This document shows, one piece after another, positions 1 through 10,853 of a DNA stretch of 64,000 nucleotides. Numbering within the stretch: the stretch's first letter is position 1; every line of letters begins with the position of its first letter. Below the pieces are notes generated by a model. It saw only the letters and a program-made list of their open reading frames with translations. It did no database searches and was not told the DNA's origin. This DNA comes from Melampsora larici-populina 98AG31. Lineage: Eukaryota; Basidiomycota; Pucciniomycetes; Pucciniales; Melampsoraceae. Location: NCBI RefSeq assembly GCF_000204055.1, contig NW_006768790.1:575534-639533 (forward strand), given 5' to 3'. The position numbers and the translations under genes were made by a program.

Positions 1-59
1 CGGCTCAACCCAAAAATATATGTCATGACTACTAATAAACTTGTGTAGACTTTGGAAAC

Positions 60-794
60 TCACTCTCCAGCTAGCTTCCCAATCAGCTTCACAGTGTCAA
101 TGTACGGCACTGGCAGGCCAGTGAGTACAGTCCACCTCAAAACAATCTCAAAACAATACCAAAACAATATCAGATTGACTCCCAATTCACTTTGAGTGAG
201 GGATATGCATGGGCTGCATATACTGGCAGATATGCATGAGGCTAGTTCAGTAGTACAGCTGAATATGGAAATCAATCTTCCAGAATCTTCCGGTGGCTTC
301 TTCTAGATTGCTAATATGGTTGATTGAATTCTGAAAATTTCCTATGCAGGAAAGTTTATACTCATGTGGTATATTCCTTTGATCACGGACTCCTGTTAAC
401 AATCTTAATGGCAAGCCATGTGACAGCAGTGAAGCTCTACATATTCAAGGATGCATGCTCCTTACCAACTCTGATGAACATAGTTGTGAAAACTCTGTTC
501 ATCAAGACTTCAAGTAATAAATGTGTTGCCTATCCTCTTGCCTGTGACATGTCAGGAACTCTGGAGACATCTCATGAAAGTACCATGGATGACAAATGAA
601 TTGAATAACCAGATCCAGCCCAATACAGTGCATACATGAGACATATACAATTTTTTGTGGTGACAAGATAATAAAAATGTAGTTGAAAGATGACAGGTGT
701 ACAAGGAGAAATTTGACATTGAGACCACATTACAAATTTCCCTAATCACTATTATTATATCCATTGCATCATCTGTCAGATTCAGTTCTTGCAC
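60..794 (-). other. Weak coding-like fragments, unidentified
   Basis: Minus-strand frames at 60-275 and 552-794 lie downstream of the coding relic at 821-1628 and may be its decayed continuation. The segment near 100-130 reads RWTVLTGLPVPYID in a frame that looks protein-like. No domain is recognised, and no splice pattern could be fixed. I would not call a gene here; the stretch is listed so that it is not taken as empty. Confidence 0.2.
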
Positions 795-820
795 AAATCC
801 CTGTAAAGTTGGATATTGCG

Positions 821-1628
821 TCAGGACATGTTCAACTGATGACTGAGTTGAGAATTTATCAGATTATTGAGCTGCACTATTGGAAGGGTTGGGCAAGCAA
901 TATCAAATATACCTGCCACATCATGTTGTACAACAAGCTGGCCAATCACTTTGTGACATGGAATCACATGATAATCCCCATGCAAATCATATATAACTGA
1001 TGCATTCAGCAACCCTGGCAAAGAAGCATACAGGTCCTTTTACATGTCTTCAGCATTTAGGAATTCCTTCAGCAATCTCACTGCTAGAACCGGCTGGTTG
1101 ACACCAGGGAGCTCAACAATGTCTGTGATGGTACCAACCCTATTACATGAGTCCAACAAGTATGATTTGTAGCTGTCCCCAGGTGTTTTGCTGTATGCAC
1201 TATGTGGCTTGTTACAAATGACAAGACTTGTAGTGACATCAAAGCCAGATGCAGAAGTGTTTTCTGGGGCAAGGATGCCAAGTTTCTGGAGGGCATTGAA
1301 TTCTTGAGGTCCACCTGAGCACTTATGTACTTACGCTATACCGTAGGGTCATACAGACTTGACTATGACCCAATGGGATTTGAGAGACCTCACACAGGTT
1401 ATCCTGAGGAGCATCTTTGAGTATCCCCAATTTGGCTAAGTCCATGATTTCCCTTAAGGCAGCACCTCCCCAAGTGTGAACCTGCCTGACATGACCGCCT
1501 GTGGAGCATGTATTAATTGACTTACATACCCATGAGAAATGACGTATTGTGAAGGTCAGATGAGCTGAATCTTGGCAGCAGTGCACTTCAGGTGACCTGG
1601 TGCACCTTTTTCGACCCATAAATCTCAA
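821..1628 (-). pseudogene. Uncharacterised coding relic downstream of the KDZ tail
   Basis: Two long protein-like stretches lie on the minus strand. The first (1628-1330) contains HTWGGAALREIMDLAKLG; the second (1314-821) contains GFDVTTSLVICNKPHSAYS and, after one in-frame TAA, YASLPGLLNASVIYDL. They are separated by a splice-like spacer around 1315-1345 (GTAAGTAC..CTCAG) that is too short for a normal intron here. A similar spacer (GTATGTAAG..CACAG) lies near 1500-1530. Composition and uninterrupted reading suggest a real ancestral protein. It directly follows the KDZ tail on the same strand, so it may be the 3' part of the same transcript or a second gene of that element. No function can be assigned. 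Confidence 0.45.
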
Positions 1629-1795
1629 CGTTTTACATCATAGACAAGCCCCTTTTTTGTGTTTGGATCATCACTCAGCATCAAACACTCTCTAAACACA
1701 CGTACCTTGCCCAAAAGTTGGACACTGGACCAACAGAAGTAGCCAGGTCAATAAAAGTGCTCTGAGGCACTGCCAGAACGCTCTGAGTAGCTCGG
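1495..1795 (-). repeat. Dispersed repeat, second copy at 25655-25905 in opposite orientation
   Basis: The segment matches the reverse complement of 25655-25905 over about 250 bp at roughly 85-90 percent by eye. It covers the KDZ tail and the start of the downstream relic. This copy has about 80 extra bases (around 1627-1706) that are missing from the 25 kb copy. The extra piece begins with a donor-like GTACGTGTG when read on the minus strand, so it may be an intron retained here and lost or never present there. Confidence 0.7.
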
Positions 1796-4040
1796 TTTTG
1801 TTGATCCAACCACTTTGAACACCCATTTATTTGCAACCAATTCGGTATTTTCATCTGGGAGGAACATCCAAAAACTTGATTAGCTACACATACCTTGACT
1901 TTTGCACCATTCTGTAAGCTCACTCACCCTCTAGACGAAGGGCAGTATCAAGCACTGACAGCTTTTCCTCCATACACACACCCCACTTTATCAACTGTCA
2001 ACACTCACGTGCCAATCTTTGTAGCTCGTCCTTGGCATGATTTCAATCTTGATAGGATTTGATCCCATCCTGTGTATCTGGATCAAATGCCCATGCTTTG
2101 CCTGGATGGGTTGGTTGACCAATGTCCCAAAAATGGATCCAGCAGTGTACACTTTTGCACATTTTCCAACGCGGGGCAAGCAATAGGGTCTTCTGTAGGG
2201 TAATTGTTATTAAATTTGTCCACATTGCGTTTGAAGGCTTTGTATTTTGTCTTCAATGATGATTGCTTGTCCCTAAGAGTTTTTTTATTAGTTGTGGGTA
2301 TCTACATATTAACAGATGGGAATGTGAATGTGATTTGGGCTTCTAAACATGTATGTGTAAACTTCACTGACGGGCCGGACCTTGGTTTATAACTTGCAGA
2401 TCTGCAGATATGATGTCATGCTGTTTACCACCCTTTCCAAATCTCATTTAAATTTCATTCCCACAACGTTCACTGTTGATTTCTTTTGAATCTCTAGTTA
2501 TCTCTTTCTCTAGTGTTATTTTTTATACCCACCCACCCTTCTATTCCCTATTATTAGGTTACTTTTTTATTCATTTGAAGTTCCTTGGTTCCCATTTATT
2601 TAGTTGTTTAGTTGTTTGTTCAGGTTATAGCAGGTTCATTTAGTTTTTTTTTTTAAAAAAAAGGAGGTGGGAGAAGAGAAGAAGTCTGGTCTTATTATTT
2701 TGTTCAGAGTTATATTTTAGTTGTTTGCAGTTCTTTGTATTTGGTTTGGTTGAGGGTTGTTTGTTGTTGTTGTGTTAGTGTGGTTTTTAAGGGCCGCTAG
2801 CCACCCCGTAGGGTGTGATTTTATGTTTCTTATGTTTTGTTTTAAGAAATTTTATCTCCCTTGGCGTTTAGCCTTGGGATTTGCCCAAACATTGTGCCTG
2901 CTTTAGTTTATTTTATACTAAGTTTTGTGAGTTTGGAAACTTCACATTTCCTTTTTATTGTGCGTGTGTACCTGTTAATTACATGTGTCATAACTCGATT
3001 AGCTTTTGAGATTGAACAAACTGTGATTGATGTTCCTCACCAAGTCGTTCATCACTCCTTTTCTGTGTCTCAAATACATCTACCTTGGCACCGTATAGTT
3101 TGGCCTTGGCCACTCTGACTTTGATTATCAAACGGCCTTTTGGCGCTGTGAAACTTGATAAGTTTCACATCCGTCTAGGACACATGTAGTATATGCAATA
3201 TTCCAACTCATACGTACTTGAAGAGCCAGGCATATCACAATAATGATCTCCTCCCAGTTCCTCAACCAATGTATCAATATCTGTCTCTAAGAGGCGTATG
3301 GTTTGTGGTAAGTGAGCTAATTTCAATTTTTTGGCAGCCGTTTGATCACTTTGGAACTTGGCACGCAGGGAGTTGAGTTTGTCACTGTAAATAAACTAGG
3401 TCCTGGTTATCAAACAGAAATGATGTCTCTGATTGCACAAACTCAACTTTGACGCCTGGTACTTCTCCTCACACACTACCAGTATGTCGAGCTTCTCAGT
3501 CAAAGCTTGAGAGTTCTCTCTGACAAGTCCTTGTAGCTGGCATTCCGCCTGATGTCTCCATTGTTGTTTCAAATATTCATCAGTATAGGTTGGGTTTCTC
3601 TGAATATTTGCCAAACGTTGGCAGCTCTTGGTATGTAAACTGATACTGGCTGACAGGCAATGGAGCAACCATCGGACTGAACAACAAAATTTGAAATTGT
3701 ACGTCAGAGATTCTACAAATTCCCACATATTTCAAAGACTGTTGAAATGAATATGTATGTATTGAATATCTGATACTCTGCGGCCGGCCTCGTTGATGTG
3801 GGGTGTTTTCAGCTGCAATGCGCAGAGTCGATGAAATGCTGTTGAGTACCTTAAAGCTCCAACCAATGGAACTAGTTTTGACCAGATTAGCTCTAGACCT
3901 TCTCCATTGGAGAGACCCCAATCCCCATTCAGTTAAGGATTGTACTGGAGCTGGCACAACCATATGTGTACATATGAATGGAACACACTAGTTCTGAATT
4001 TCCATTGACAATTTCCACGAGCACGTGAGAAAAGATTTCT
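1681..4040 (-). pseudogene. KDZ-family transposase, C-terminal part, decayed
   Basis: KDZ transposases move large TIR elements by a DDE-type reaction. On the minus strand from about 4012 the frame reads FHSYVHIW, QLQYNP, a stop, then WGLSNGEGLELIWSKLVPL, ALRYSTAFHRL and HINEAGRR. This is the conserved GEG/RYST core of the family. It continues through YLKQQWRHQAECQLQ (about 3560), LETDIDTLVEELG (about 3270), an intron (about 3218-3145, GTACGT..TTTCACAG), VRVAKAKLYGAKVDV (about 3110), LKTKYKAFKRNVDKFNNNYP (about 2230), FWDIGQPTHPGKAWAFDPD (about 2110) and MEEKLSVLDTALRLEG (about 1960). It ends in TFIDLATSVGPVSNFWA near 1720. Frameshifts, stops and a 0.7 kb insertion break it. The family call is firm; the splice structure is approximate. 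Confidence 0.8.
2270..2990. mobile_element. Insertion of about 0.7 kb inside the KDZ relic, type unknown
   Basis: KDZ coding sequence stops at about 2990 and resumes at about 2270 on the minus strand, so the intervening 0.7 kb is foreign. It is AT-rich, holds a run of T followed by A near 2645-2665 and a GC patch at 2790-2815, and has no coding frame worth calling. The size and lack of genes fit a solo LTR or a small non-autonomous element, but I could not find a clear target duplication or matching terminal repeats. Confidence 0.45.
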
Positions 4041-4097
4041 CTTTACCAATCAAATGAGTGACAAGTCAGCTGCTCATCTGAAGAAACAAAGTGACAA

Positions 4098-4205
4098 TAT
4101 ACTTGCACAAAAAATACAATGTTTTCTGGGCAGAAAACGCAAATATTGATATCCAAAAAAATTGGGCAGTCAGGAGGAGGGCAAAAAATACAAAAAAATA
4201 TGCAT
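4098..4205 (+). mobile_element. CACTA-type terminal repeat, solitary relic
   Basis: This stretch aligns with the left terminal inverted repeat of the CACTA MITE at 38272-39034: CACAAAAAATACAATGTTTT, then TCTGGGCAGAAAA and GTCAGGAGGAGGGCAAAAAA in the same order and spacing. No opposite terminal repeat is visible nearby. It sits directly upstream of the surviving KDZ core and probably marks where the N-terminal part of that gene was cut off. Confidence 0.55.
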
Positions 4206-4299
4206 AATGTTCCTGGTGTTGAGAGCTTCAATCTGAGTGTTTTTTGTATTTTTAGAGTCCATATTGTTGAACATACTAACAAAAAAACCCATATTCATC

Positions 4300-5385
4300 A
4301 GATGTACACCTGTAACAGATGCTGAAATCTGGTTCCTCAGATTGGAGAGCACAATTTGAATTCGTGAGGTGATGAGCTGGAGTTGAGTAGTAAAAGGATG
4401 AGCAAGAAGAAATAAGGGTACTTACGAGTAAATGAAAACCTAATCGAGGATCAAACGGTAATCCGGGTTGCAATTGGAGTGAATCGAGGAAAGAAGGGGA
4501 AAGAGGACGTGTCTGAGTCGAGTTTTTGGAGGCTGATGAAGGTATAAAAGGGGCCTCATGTGACTATGAAGGAGGAATTTGCGTGTGGAGGAAGTGGTTA
4601 GTTTTCATTTCCTTTTGGAGATTGTGTTGAAGCAATTGAGTGTCTTGAAGTATTTTTTTTTTGTTCTTGAGTGTCTTGTGTGCGTGATTAAAGAATCTTG
4701 AAGGTGTTTTTTTTGAATTTAAATAAGGTACTCTTGAGGTGTGATTTCACCAGTGTATTCTCTGTGTTCTTTGCAGATTGGTGATAGTGCTTGAATTGTT
4801 GATCTTGAGGTCGTGTTGATTGAGATTTGAGTGAGGTCTTATCGTTGCTGAGCTGGTGTGAAGGCGTGTGGCCTTCTGTTGCATTTTTTTATGTTTTTAT
4901 TTTGACATCACTGTCACTGGTTGTGAAAGCTCAAGCTGCTCGGGGCCACCCCTGAGCACCGGTTCAAATCCCACCTTTCCACCAAATTTGTCAATCATTA
5001 AAAATCCCTTCTGGAAATTCAACTTTGTCAATTTATCAAAACAATTATTAACTGTTAGCACTGGGTTCAAGTACCCAAATTTCTGGAAAATCCCCACCAC
5101 CGACAAACCCATCTCCCCCCTCTCCAAGTGTAAAAGTACATTGCGGACTCAAAATCCGAAAGTAGTAAAAAATCAAAATTTGCATAACTCCGTTTATAGA
5201 GGTTGTGTAGGCGTGTACAGTACACCGCCAGGCTCCGCCAGACTTTGTGCATCCATCTACTGGATGAACAAAGTTTTGCGGGAAAAATTCGTGAAGATAT
5301 AAAGTTGTTAGATTGCTCCGGGTCTTTTGGAACTGCAACAAAAGGTCAAGGGCAACTTCACCGCACCTGTAGTTTCATCTGCTCT
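4300..5385. other. Non-coding stretch with promoter-like sites
   Basis: There is no supportable gene. A TATA-like GGTATAAAAGGGG lies at about 4540 in a purine-rich context that resembles the stretches around 36479 and 54472, which suggests decayed LTR promoters. A B-box-like GGTTCAAATCC occurs at about 4963, but no tRNA cloverleaf can be built around it. Short ORFs at 4868-5302 and on the other strand look random. Confidence 0.35.
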
Positions 5386-5391
5386 CATGAG

Positions 5392-5777
5392 CAACCCTCG
5401 GCCAGCAACGCAGCTGTTGCACGCTGCGCTGCTGGTACGTTGCAGAAATCACACGCTGCACCGTCGCGCAAGCTCTATATAACTGTTGCGGGTCACCCCG
5501 ACGCGCAACGAAGTCCTTGAAATTGATGTTTTTTTCTGACCGCAACAGCACTTGTTGTGTTGCGGTCCACAAAAGCGCAGGTTTTTGAGGCGTTTTGGCG
5601 CTGTTGCGCTTGTTGCGTTGCACAATGGGTGAGCCGGAGCGCAACTCGGCTTCCCTATTTCATGTTGCGGTGCTCAAAGCAACGTAACACGGGTTGTGGC
5701 CTGTATGTTACGTGTTGCGGAGCAACACAGCCGGAGAAGCCTTTGTTGTGCCGCCCTGCGTTGCTGGCACAGGGTTG
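5392..5777. mobile_element. hAT-type MITE (386 bp) rich in GTTGCG motifs
   Basis: The ends are inverted repeats of about 22 bp, CAACCCTCGGCCAGCAACGC on the left and the reverse complement of CAACCCTGTGCCAGCAACGC on the right, with two mismatches. Flanking octamers CTCATGAG and TCACAAGT share an imperfect seven-base core (TCATGAG/TCACAAG), which fits a decayed 8 bp duplication. The interior is GC-rich and packed with TTGCG/CGCAA motifs in both orientations, as in subterminal transposase-binding repeats. The several ORFs here are by-products of that composition. The right flank of 8 bp directly abuts the next element. Confidence 0.6.
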
Positions 5778-5785
5778 TCACAAGT

Positions 5786-7694
5786 GGTGATTCTTACCCT
5801 CTCCCGCTCAGCCTACCCTACACTGCGTAGGATTTCTACAGCAGTACGCATTGACTGCAGCTGAAAATCTTTTATGTAGATCACACATCTATCACAAGGA
5901 TGATCACAAATTTCAGTATCCAATTCAAGAAGATACTTCCATAAATCACACATAACACACCTGTTTGGTGCCTGAAATCAGAAAGAGAGGATTCCTAGCA
6001 TCAATATACTCATTGAGACCTTTGATAAAGGGAGCAATTCAAACAGTGCAATATTTCCAGATGATGTGATGAAAAGAAAGCAGTCAAATAGAGAAAACTA
6101 TTTGAGGATGGACCGGTGAACCCCCTATTTACCCTCTCCTAACCAGTCATACAATATTGGTAGTGCATTTGCATCAATTGTGTCAAGTTGAAGAAAGTTG
6201 AAGAAACGGTTACAAGAAAGAGGCAGGAGAATGCACGCACTAGTAATATCAACCACATCAACCTCTACAACACTTCTCACCTAAGGTGGACAATTACACA
6301 AAGGATTGTGATTGTCATTCCAAGTGTTTCCATTACCCCATTGATGGGTCTTGAGAGAGCATATCATGAAGGACTTGAATAGCACAGGCACAACAGCTTT
6401 CCAATGAGCCTCCTCAATCCGAGTTTGTTCCTGGTAAGTGGGGCCTTCAAAGTCGGCCGATTGAGCGCCTGGAGGATGGATGCACATATGATTATCCTCC
6501 ATATCACCTGTCATCTGTAAGTGGTTGTAAACTTGATCTTCATTTTTGTCACTATCACCTCCTTCATTGTTTTGAACAATCACATTCTCAACTTTGACCG
6601 GTCAACCATTCAGGAGTAAAAGTCTAGGGTGTGAGGCCTCTGCTTCACATGTGAGAAGCTGGGCCAATCTCTGGACAGCGCTTCCGCAGGTGGGTCTCCC
6701 TTGAGAAGTTAACGGTCTCTCTGAAGGCAAAGTATTTGATCATTTCCGTTTGGGTGAGTCCAGAATGCGCAAACCTGGCATACCTATGTTTGATAAAGGT
6801 AGTTCCAATTTGTAGAAGTTTGATTGTGTCACTCTGGTAATTGAATAATCAATTTTAAGGGGTAAGGACGGGAGGGTCTACTGGATAATAATGTTTAATA
6901 GGCAATGAATACCCCTTCCAAATACGTGTTCATGAATATTGGAAGGAAGGGAGAGTGAAAATTTTTGACAATGTCCTTGTTCAACAGGAAACTCTCAGGA
7001 ACATTTAGTTCCGTTTCACCATTATGTGCATCTACATCAGTTGTCCATCTGAACTAATATAAGCTATGCTGGGATGAACGATTCACAATAGGAATTGACA
7101 GCAATTGACCTTTACACGCAGGTGTGAGATAGCAACATCTTTTCTCAACACGTAAAGAAATACCTTTTGAAAGTTATGCACCATTTTCTGATCACTTCCA
7201 AGGTTGAATAAGTGTGTTATGAATAATAGATATACCAAGAAATGTACAAATAATGAAACAATAATCATACAAACACAAATTCAAAGGTACAGAATCCAGA
7301 AAAGAGGGTATATACAAAATTGTGAGAAGACTGAAGTTCCAACTACAACTCAAAATGATCTATGACTGTTAAATAGAAGACAGATCATGCTGATGATGGT
7401 AGTTATTGTTGTTCATGATTGTTGAACATATGATCATAAATCATAAGTTATCTATCTCTCTCTTCAAGATATATGATGACTGTAGAGGAGAGGAGAGTCA
7501 TAATCCTGATGATGACTTGTACTAAACATTTATTTTATATAGCACCCAATCCATGACTCTGATTACCTCTATTAATAAGTAACAAAGAGCTTTTGAACTG
7601 ACAGAAAGATAGTGTAAGACTTTTTGTTGGTGCACACATTGTAGAACTCCTACCCAGTGTAGCGTAGGCTGAGCCGGAGAAGGTAAGAATCACC
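5786..7694. mobile_element. 1.9 kb TIR element containing a KDZ 5' gene piece
   Basis: Inverted repeats of about 53 bp bound the region. The left end starts GGTGATTCTTACC and continues through GCTCAGCCTAC and TGCGTAGGA. The right end is its reverse complement with about 10 percent mismatch. A third copy of the same end is at 37272-37340. The interior carries the N-terminal part of a KDZ transposase on the minus strand, so this is best read as an internally deleted KDZ element. KDZ elements usually make 8 bp duplications; I cannot see one here. Confidence 0.6.
5862..6583 (-). pseudogene. KDZ-family transposase, N-terminal part, decayed
   Basis: The first exon (6583-6281) contains GPTYQEQTRIEEAHWKAVVP followed by LFKSFMICSLKTHQWG and CNCPP, the CxC-type cysteine region at the start of KDZ transposases. 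After a damaged part the frame resumes at about 6130 with GGSPVHPQIVFSI, LLSFHHIIWKYC, and ends in LNEYIDARNPLFLI near 5960. A donor-like GTGTG follows at about 5942 and an acceptor TTTTCAG at about 5862. Two stops within the good frame (6084-6086 and 6039-6041, read on the minus strand) are TGA where CGA arginine is expected. The catalytic core is absent from this element; the relic at 1681-4040 may come from another copy. Confidence 0.75.
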
Positions 7695-9785
7695 ATTCAA
7701 GAGGGCAGATGAAGCTACGGTGCTGTTACGCTGCCTTCAACCTTAATTTTATTGCAGTTTGAAAAGAACTAGAGCAATTCTTAACAATTTTCTATCCCTA
7801 CAAATTTCTCCCGTAACACTTTTTTTTAAGATTTCCAAAGGATCCGCAAGTTTTGCCACACTCCGATGATACCACACACCACTCTACACGACGGTGTGGT
7901 GTAAAGCTACGTTGATTTCGATGCTAACACGGCTTTGAATACACGTGTAAAAATGTACAGGGCCAAAATGAAATTTTGGACCCCGACTCGACCCGGCCTC
8001 GACTTGGATCAAGAGGCGGGTTTGTTGCTGGATTCCGGTCTCTGACGCCCTCACAACTGGATTTCAACACAGCTCAGCAACTAGCAACAAAAAAAACACA
8101 ATGCTAACACGGCTGTACTATGATAACAACTTTTGACAAACACAATCTAACACCTCCTCACAGTAAGTTCTTTCTTAAATGAACACTCTTTTACTAATAG
8201 GCTGATAAAAAACTTCCTCCTTTACTCTTTCTTTGAGCTAGGATGTGATAACACCTTTAACAACTCGATCTTGACTTGAAAATCACACTTAGGACACCGT
8301 ATTCGCACACAGATACTACACACTCGCAACTGTTCTCTAGACACAAACACACAGATACTACCACGATACGATACACTTTTAAAAGAACACACACACAAAG
8401 ATTCTCTTCTGACACGAACACACAGCTCCCTCTTCCATTTTACCTTGCTCATTGCTCTCCTCTGATATCTTTCAGCTGCCCAAACTCCAACCAATTCTTC
8501 CTATTTCACCCGACCGATTCCGACCGATTGCTTGGCGTATCCCACACTAATCAGTTGATTTAGGTTGATTTCCTTCCATACTTGACTTGACCTTTGAACT
8601 AGTAAGTCCCTTTTCATCCTTATCTCCTTCCTTCTCTTCCGTTCACATGCTAACTTGCTTCCTTTTCCTTTCCTCTAATTGATTTTGATTCTAGACCCTG
8701 ATCTTCATCTTCATCTTCATCTTCTCTCTACAACAGCCTATGTAATTCCTTTTCGATTTTTGACTTCAATTTAGATCTTGCATATCAATATGTAAGTAAG
8801 TCCTCCTATATTTATGTTTCTTCTCTCATTGTTCATTCACTGATTGTTCCTTTCTCATTGTGGATTCCTTTTCTGTACTAATGTATTTGTATCTCCAGCA
8901 ATTCAATCTCATTAACTGATCGACTCAATATCAATGTTGAACCTCCAACCGATTCTTGATTTAAAAATGTGAGTTCTTTGTATAATCTCCCTTATTTCTG
9001 ACTGACTGTGTCTTTCAATTGATTTCATAATACTAATTAAACTTCTCTTGCTTTTATTCTCTTGACACTTCTAAATATGTTCTAGTTCATTAAGAGGTTT
9101 CCTAATTTTGATTTTGCTGTTTCAACTTATTGCTTCAAGCTAAATCAATATCAATCAATGGTAACATGTACAAATTTCAATTTTCAGCTTCCATTTTCAT
9201 TTCTTTCATACTATGTAGATAATGACTTGTCCATTTGACCAGCTTTTATTTTGCTTGTCTGTTGTGATAGGATAATGAGGATCTAAAGTAATTAAAGCAC
9301 CTGATTCAAAGTCATAAAAACTATGATTAGAGATGGGATGAGCCCAATTGTCTTGAAAATGAAAGTTGAGAGTTGATGAGCCTTGATGTTATGAATGTGA
9401 GGATCATAAGTTGTGAAGACTGTAGTGATTGATCATGTAATATAAGGTGCTGTTGAAGAATTTGCTTCCCACAATGTTCATGTCTTGCAGGAGTGGAACA
9501 TTCATTGTGAGGAATATGGGTGTTATTAGGCAGAATTTTGGGTGGGGAGGCAAAAAAAACATGAGAAAAGTTGATACAATCAAAGAGTAATGTTCCAATA
9601 CGAAGATGCGACTTCATATTTTGACTTTTATAGAAAAACAAAAAAGTTTTCTGTATGCAACATCTTGGGGAAACCAGGGTCAAATACCACTAATGAGACC
9701 TTTAGTCATCTTTGAATAGGTACAGTTTACACTGTGAATACCCACATCCAAAGCACAATGGATTAGAATCATGATGAAATTTTCA
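7695..9785. other. Non-coding stretch, splice-like sites and short simple repeats
   Basis: No gene is supportable. From 8150 to 9000 there is CT-rich sequence with several donor-like sites (for example near 8603, 8793 and 8969) and acceptor-like sites, as in a spliced 5' leader, but no coding exon follows. A (CTTCAT)n tract lies at about 8700-8725. Adenine/cytosine-rich repeats of ACACACAGATAC type occur at 8300-8430. Confidence 0.3.
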
Positions 9786-9789
9786 CTTC

Positions 9790-10350
9790 TGAGTTTGCAT
9801 CAAAACTAAAAACATACTTTTCAGATGTGTTTTTAACACACTACCAACAAAGGTTTATGGAGCCAATATAAAGGGCTATGCATGGGTCTTGAATAGTTTC
9901 CATGCCTGAAGGTTGGGGTCAAATTTTGAGGCATGCTCTAGCGTAAGCATATTCAGTTTCAACATTTTGGATATCTGCAAAACTTCAAAAGTTTTGTTGG
10001 AACAGTGTGCTACCAAAACACCCTCAGAATGTGATACAAAGCCAATGGGATGGCCATATGTGGGTCTTGGAAAGGTCCCATGACTAAAAATGGTTGTGAA
10101 TTTCCTAGCCTAGTATGCATACATACACATGCAACTTCAACTTTTTGGATATCTCCAAAACTTTAAAAGTTTTATTGGAAGAGTGTGCTCCCAAAATACC
10201 CTCAGAATGTGATACAGAGCCACCGGGAAGGTCATATATGCTTCTTGGAAAGGTCACATGACTAAAAATCATTGTAAATTTCTTAGCCTAGTATGCATAC
10301 ATACACATACAACTTCAAACCTTCAGTTATCTTCAAAACTTTAAAGGTTT
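9790..10350. repeat. Tandem repeat, about 180 bp period, about three copies
   Basis: The block starting TTTTGGATATCTSCAAAACTT occurs at about 9963 and again at about 10143, with a decayed third copy at about 10325 and an older one before 9963. Each unit carries CCCTCAGAATGTGATACA and CCTAGTATGCATACATACAC at the same spacing. Adjacent units are about 85 percent alike. There is no coding frame. The period of about one nucleosome is satellite-like. Confidence 0.75.
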
Positions 10351-10853
10351 CATTAGAAGTGCTTAATTCCAATATGTGAAGATGTTGCATCTTCTTTCAC
10401 CCACAAATACACCCGCTTGCTATCTGTTAATGACTTTGTGTGTAGACATATATGATACTCAATATGAAATGATACCATTAACAATTTATTATTCTTTTTT
10501 GAGAGTTCAAAAGATGGTTTTAAAAGCCTACAAACCATAGAATAGAAGTTGTTCTATGATATGTGTGCTAACACTAAGTCCCTCTTGGCCAAAAATGCTT
10601 AGTTAGGCTACATACATATGTATTTAATGGATTTAATGACATGTAAATTTCAAAATCACAGACAAAGCTACTTTTGAATTGAAGTTCAAACAGTGTTTTT
10701 GTATTTTTCTATTAACTTGTTTAATGTCAAGAAACATGATTTTTGATTCAGGTAGAAAATCATTTGTGCCCCTTTACCTTAACCTCACCAAAACCACATC
10801 ACAATCAACCGAATTTGCACAACCAATCTGACTCTCATCAATTCCATTCAACA

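Noticed and set aside
2270..2990. Solo LTR with defined borders
   Set aside because: The insertion is certain from the KDZ interruption, but no TG..CA pair with matching flanks could be fixed.
4920..4985. tRNA or tRNA-derived SINE suggested by the B-box GGTTCAAATCC
   Set aside because: The T-stem does not pair and no acceptor stem or A-box at the right distance could be found.
4868..5302. 144-codon plus-strand ORF
   Set aside because: It overlaps three open minus frames and has no coherent motif; composition looks non-coding.
5390..5790. Overlapping GC-rich ORFs on both strands as genes
   Set aside because: They arise from repeated GTTGCG motifs inside a MITE with clear terminal repeats.
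8222..8563. ORFs on both strands over the ACACAGATAC region
   Set aside because: Low-complexity sequence with opposing open frames and no motif.
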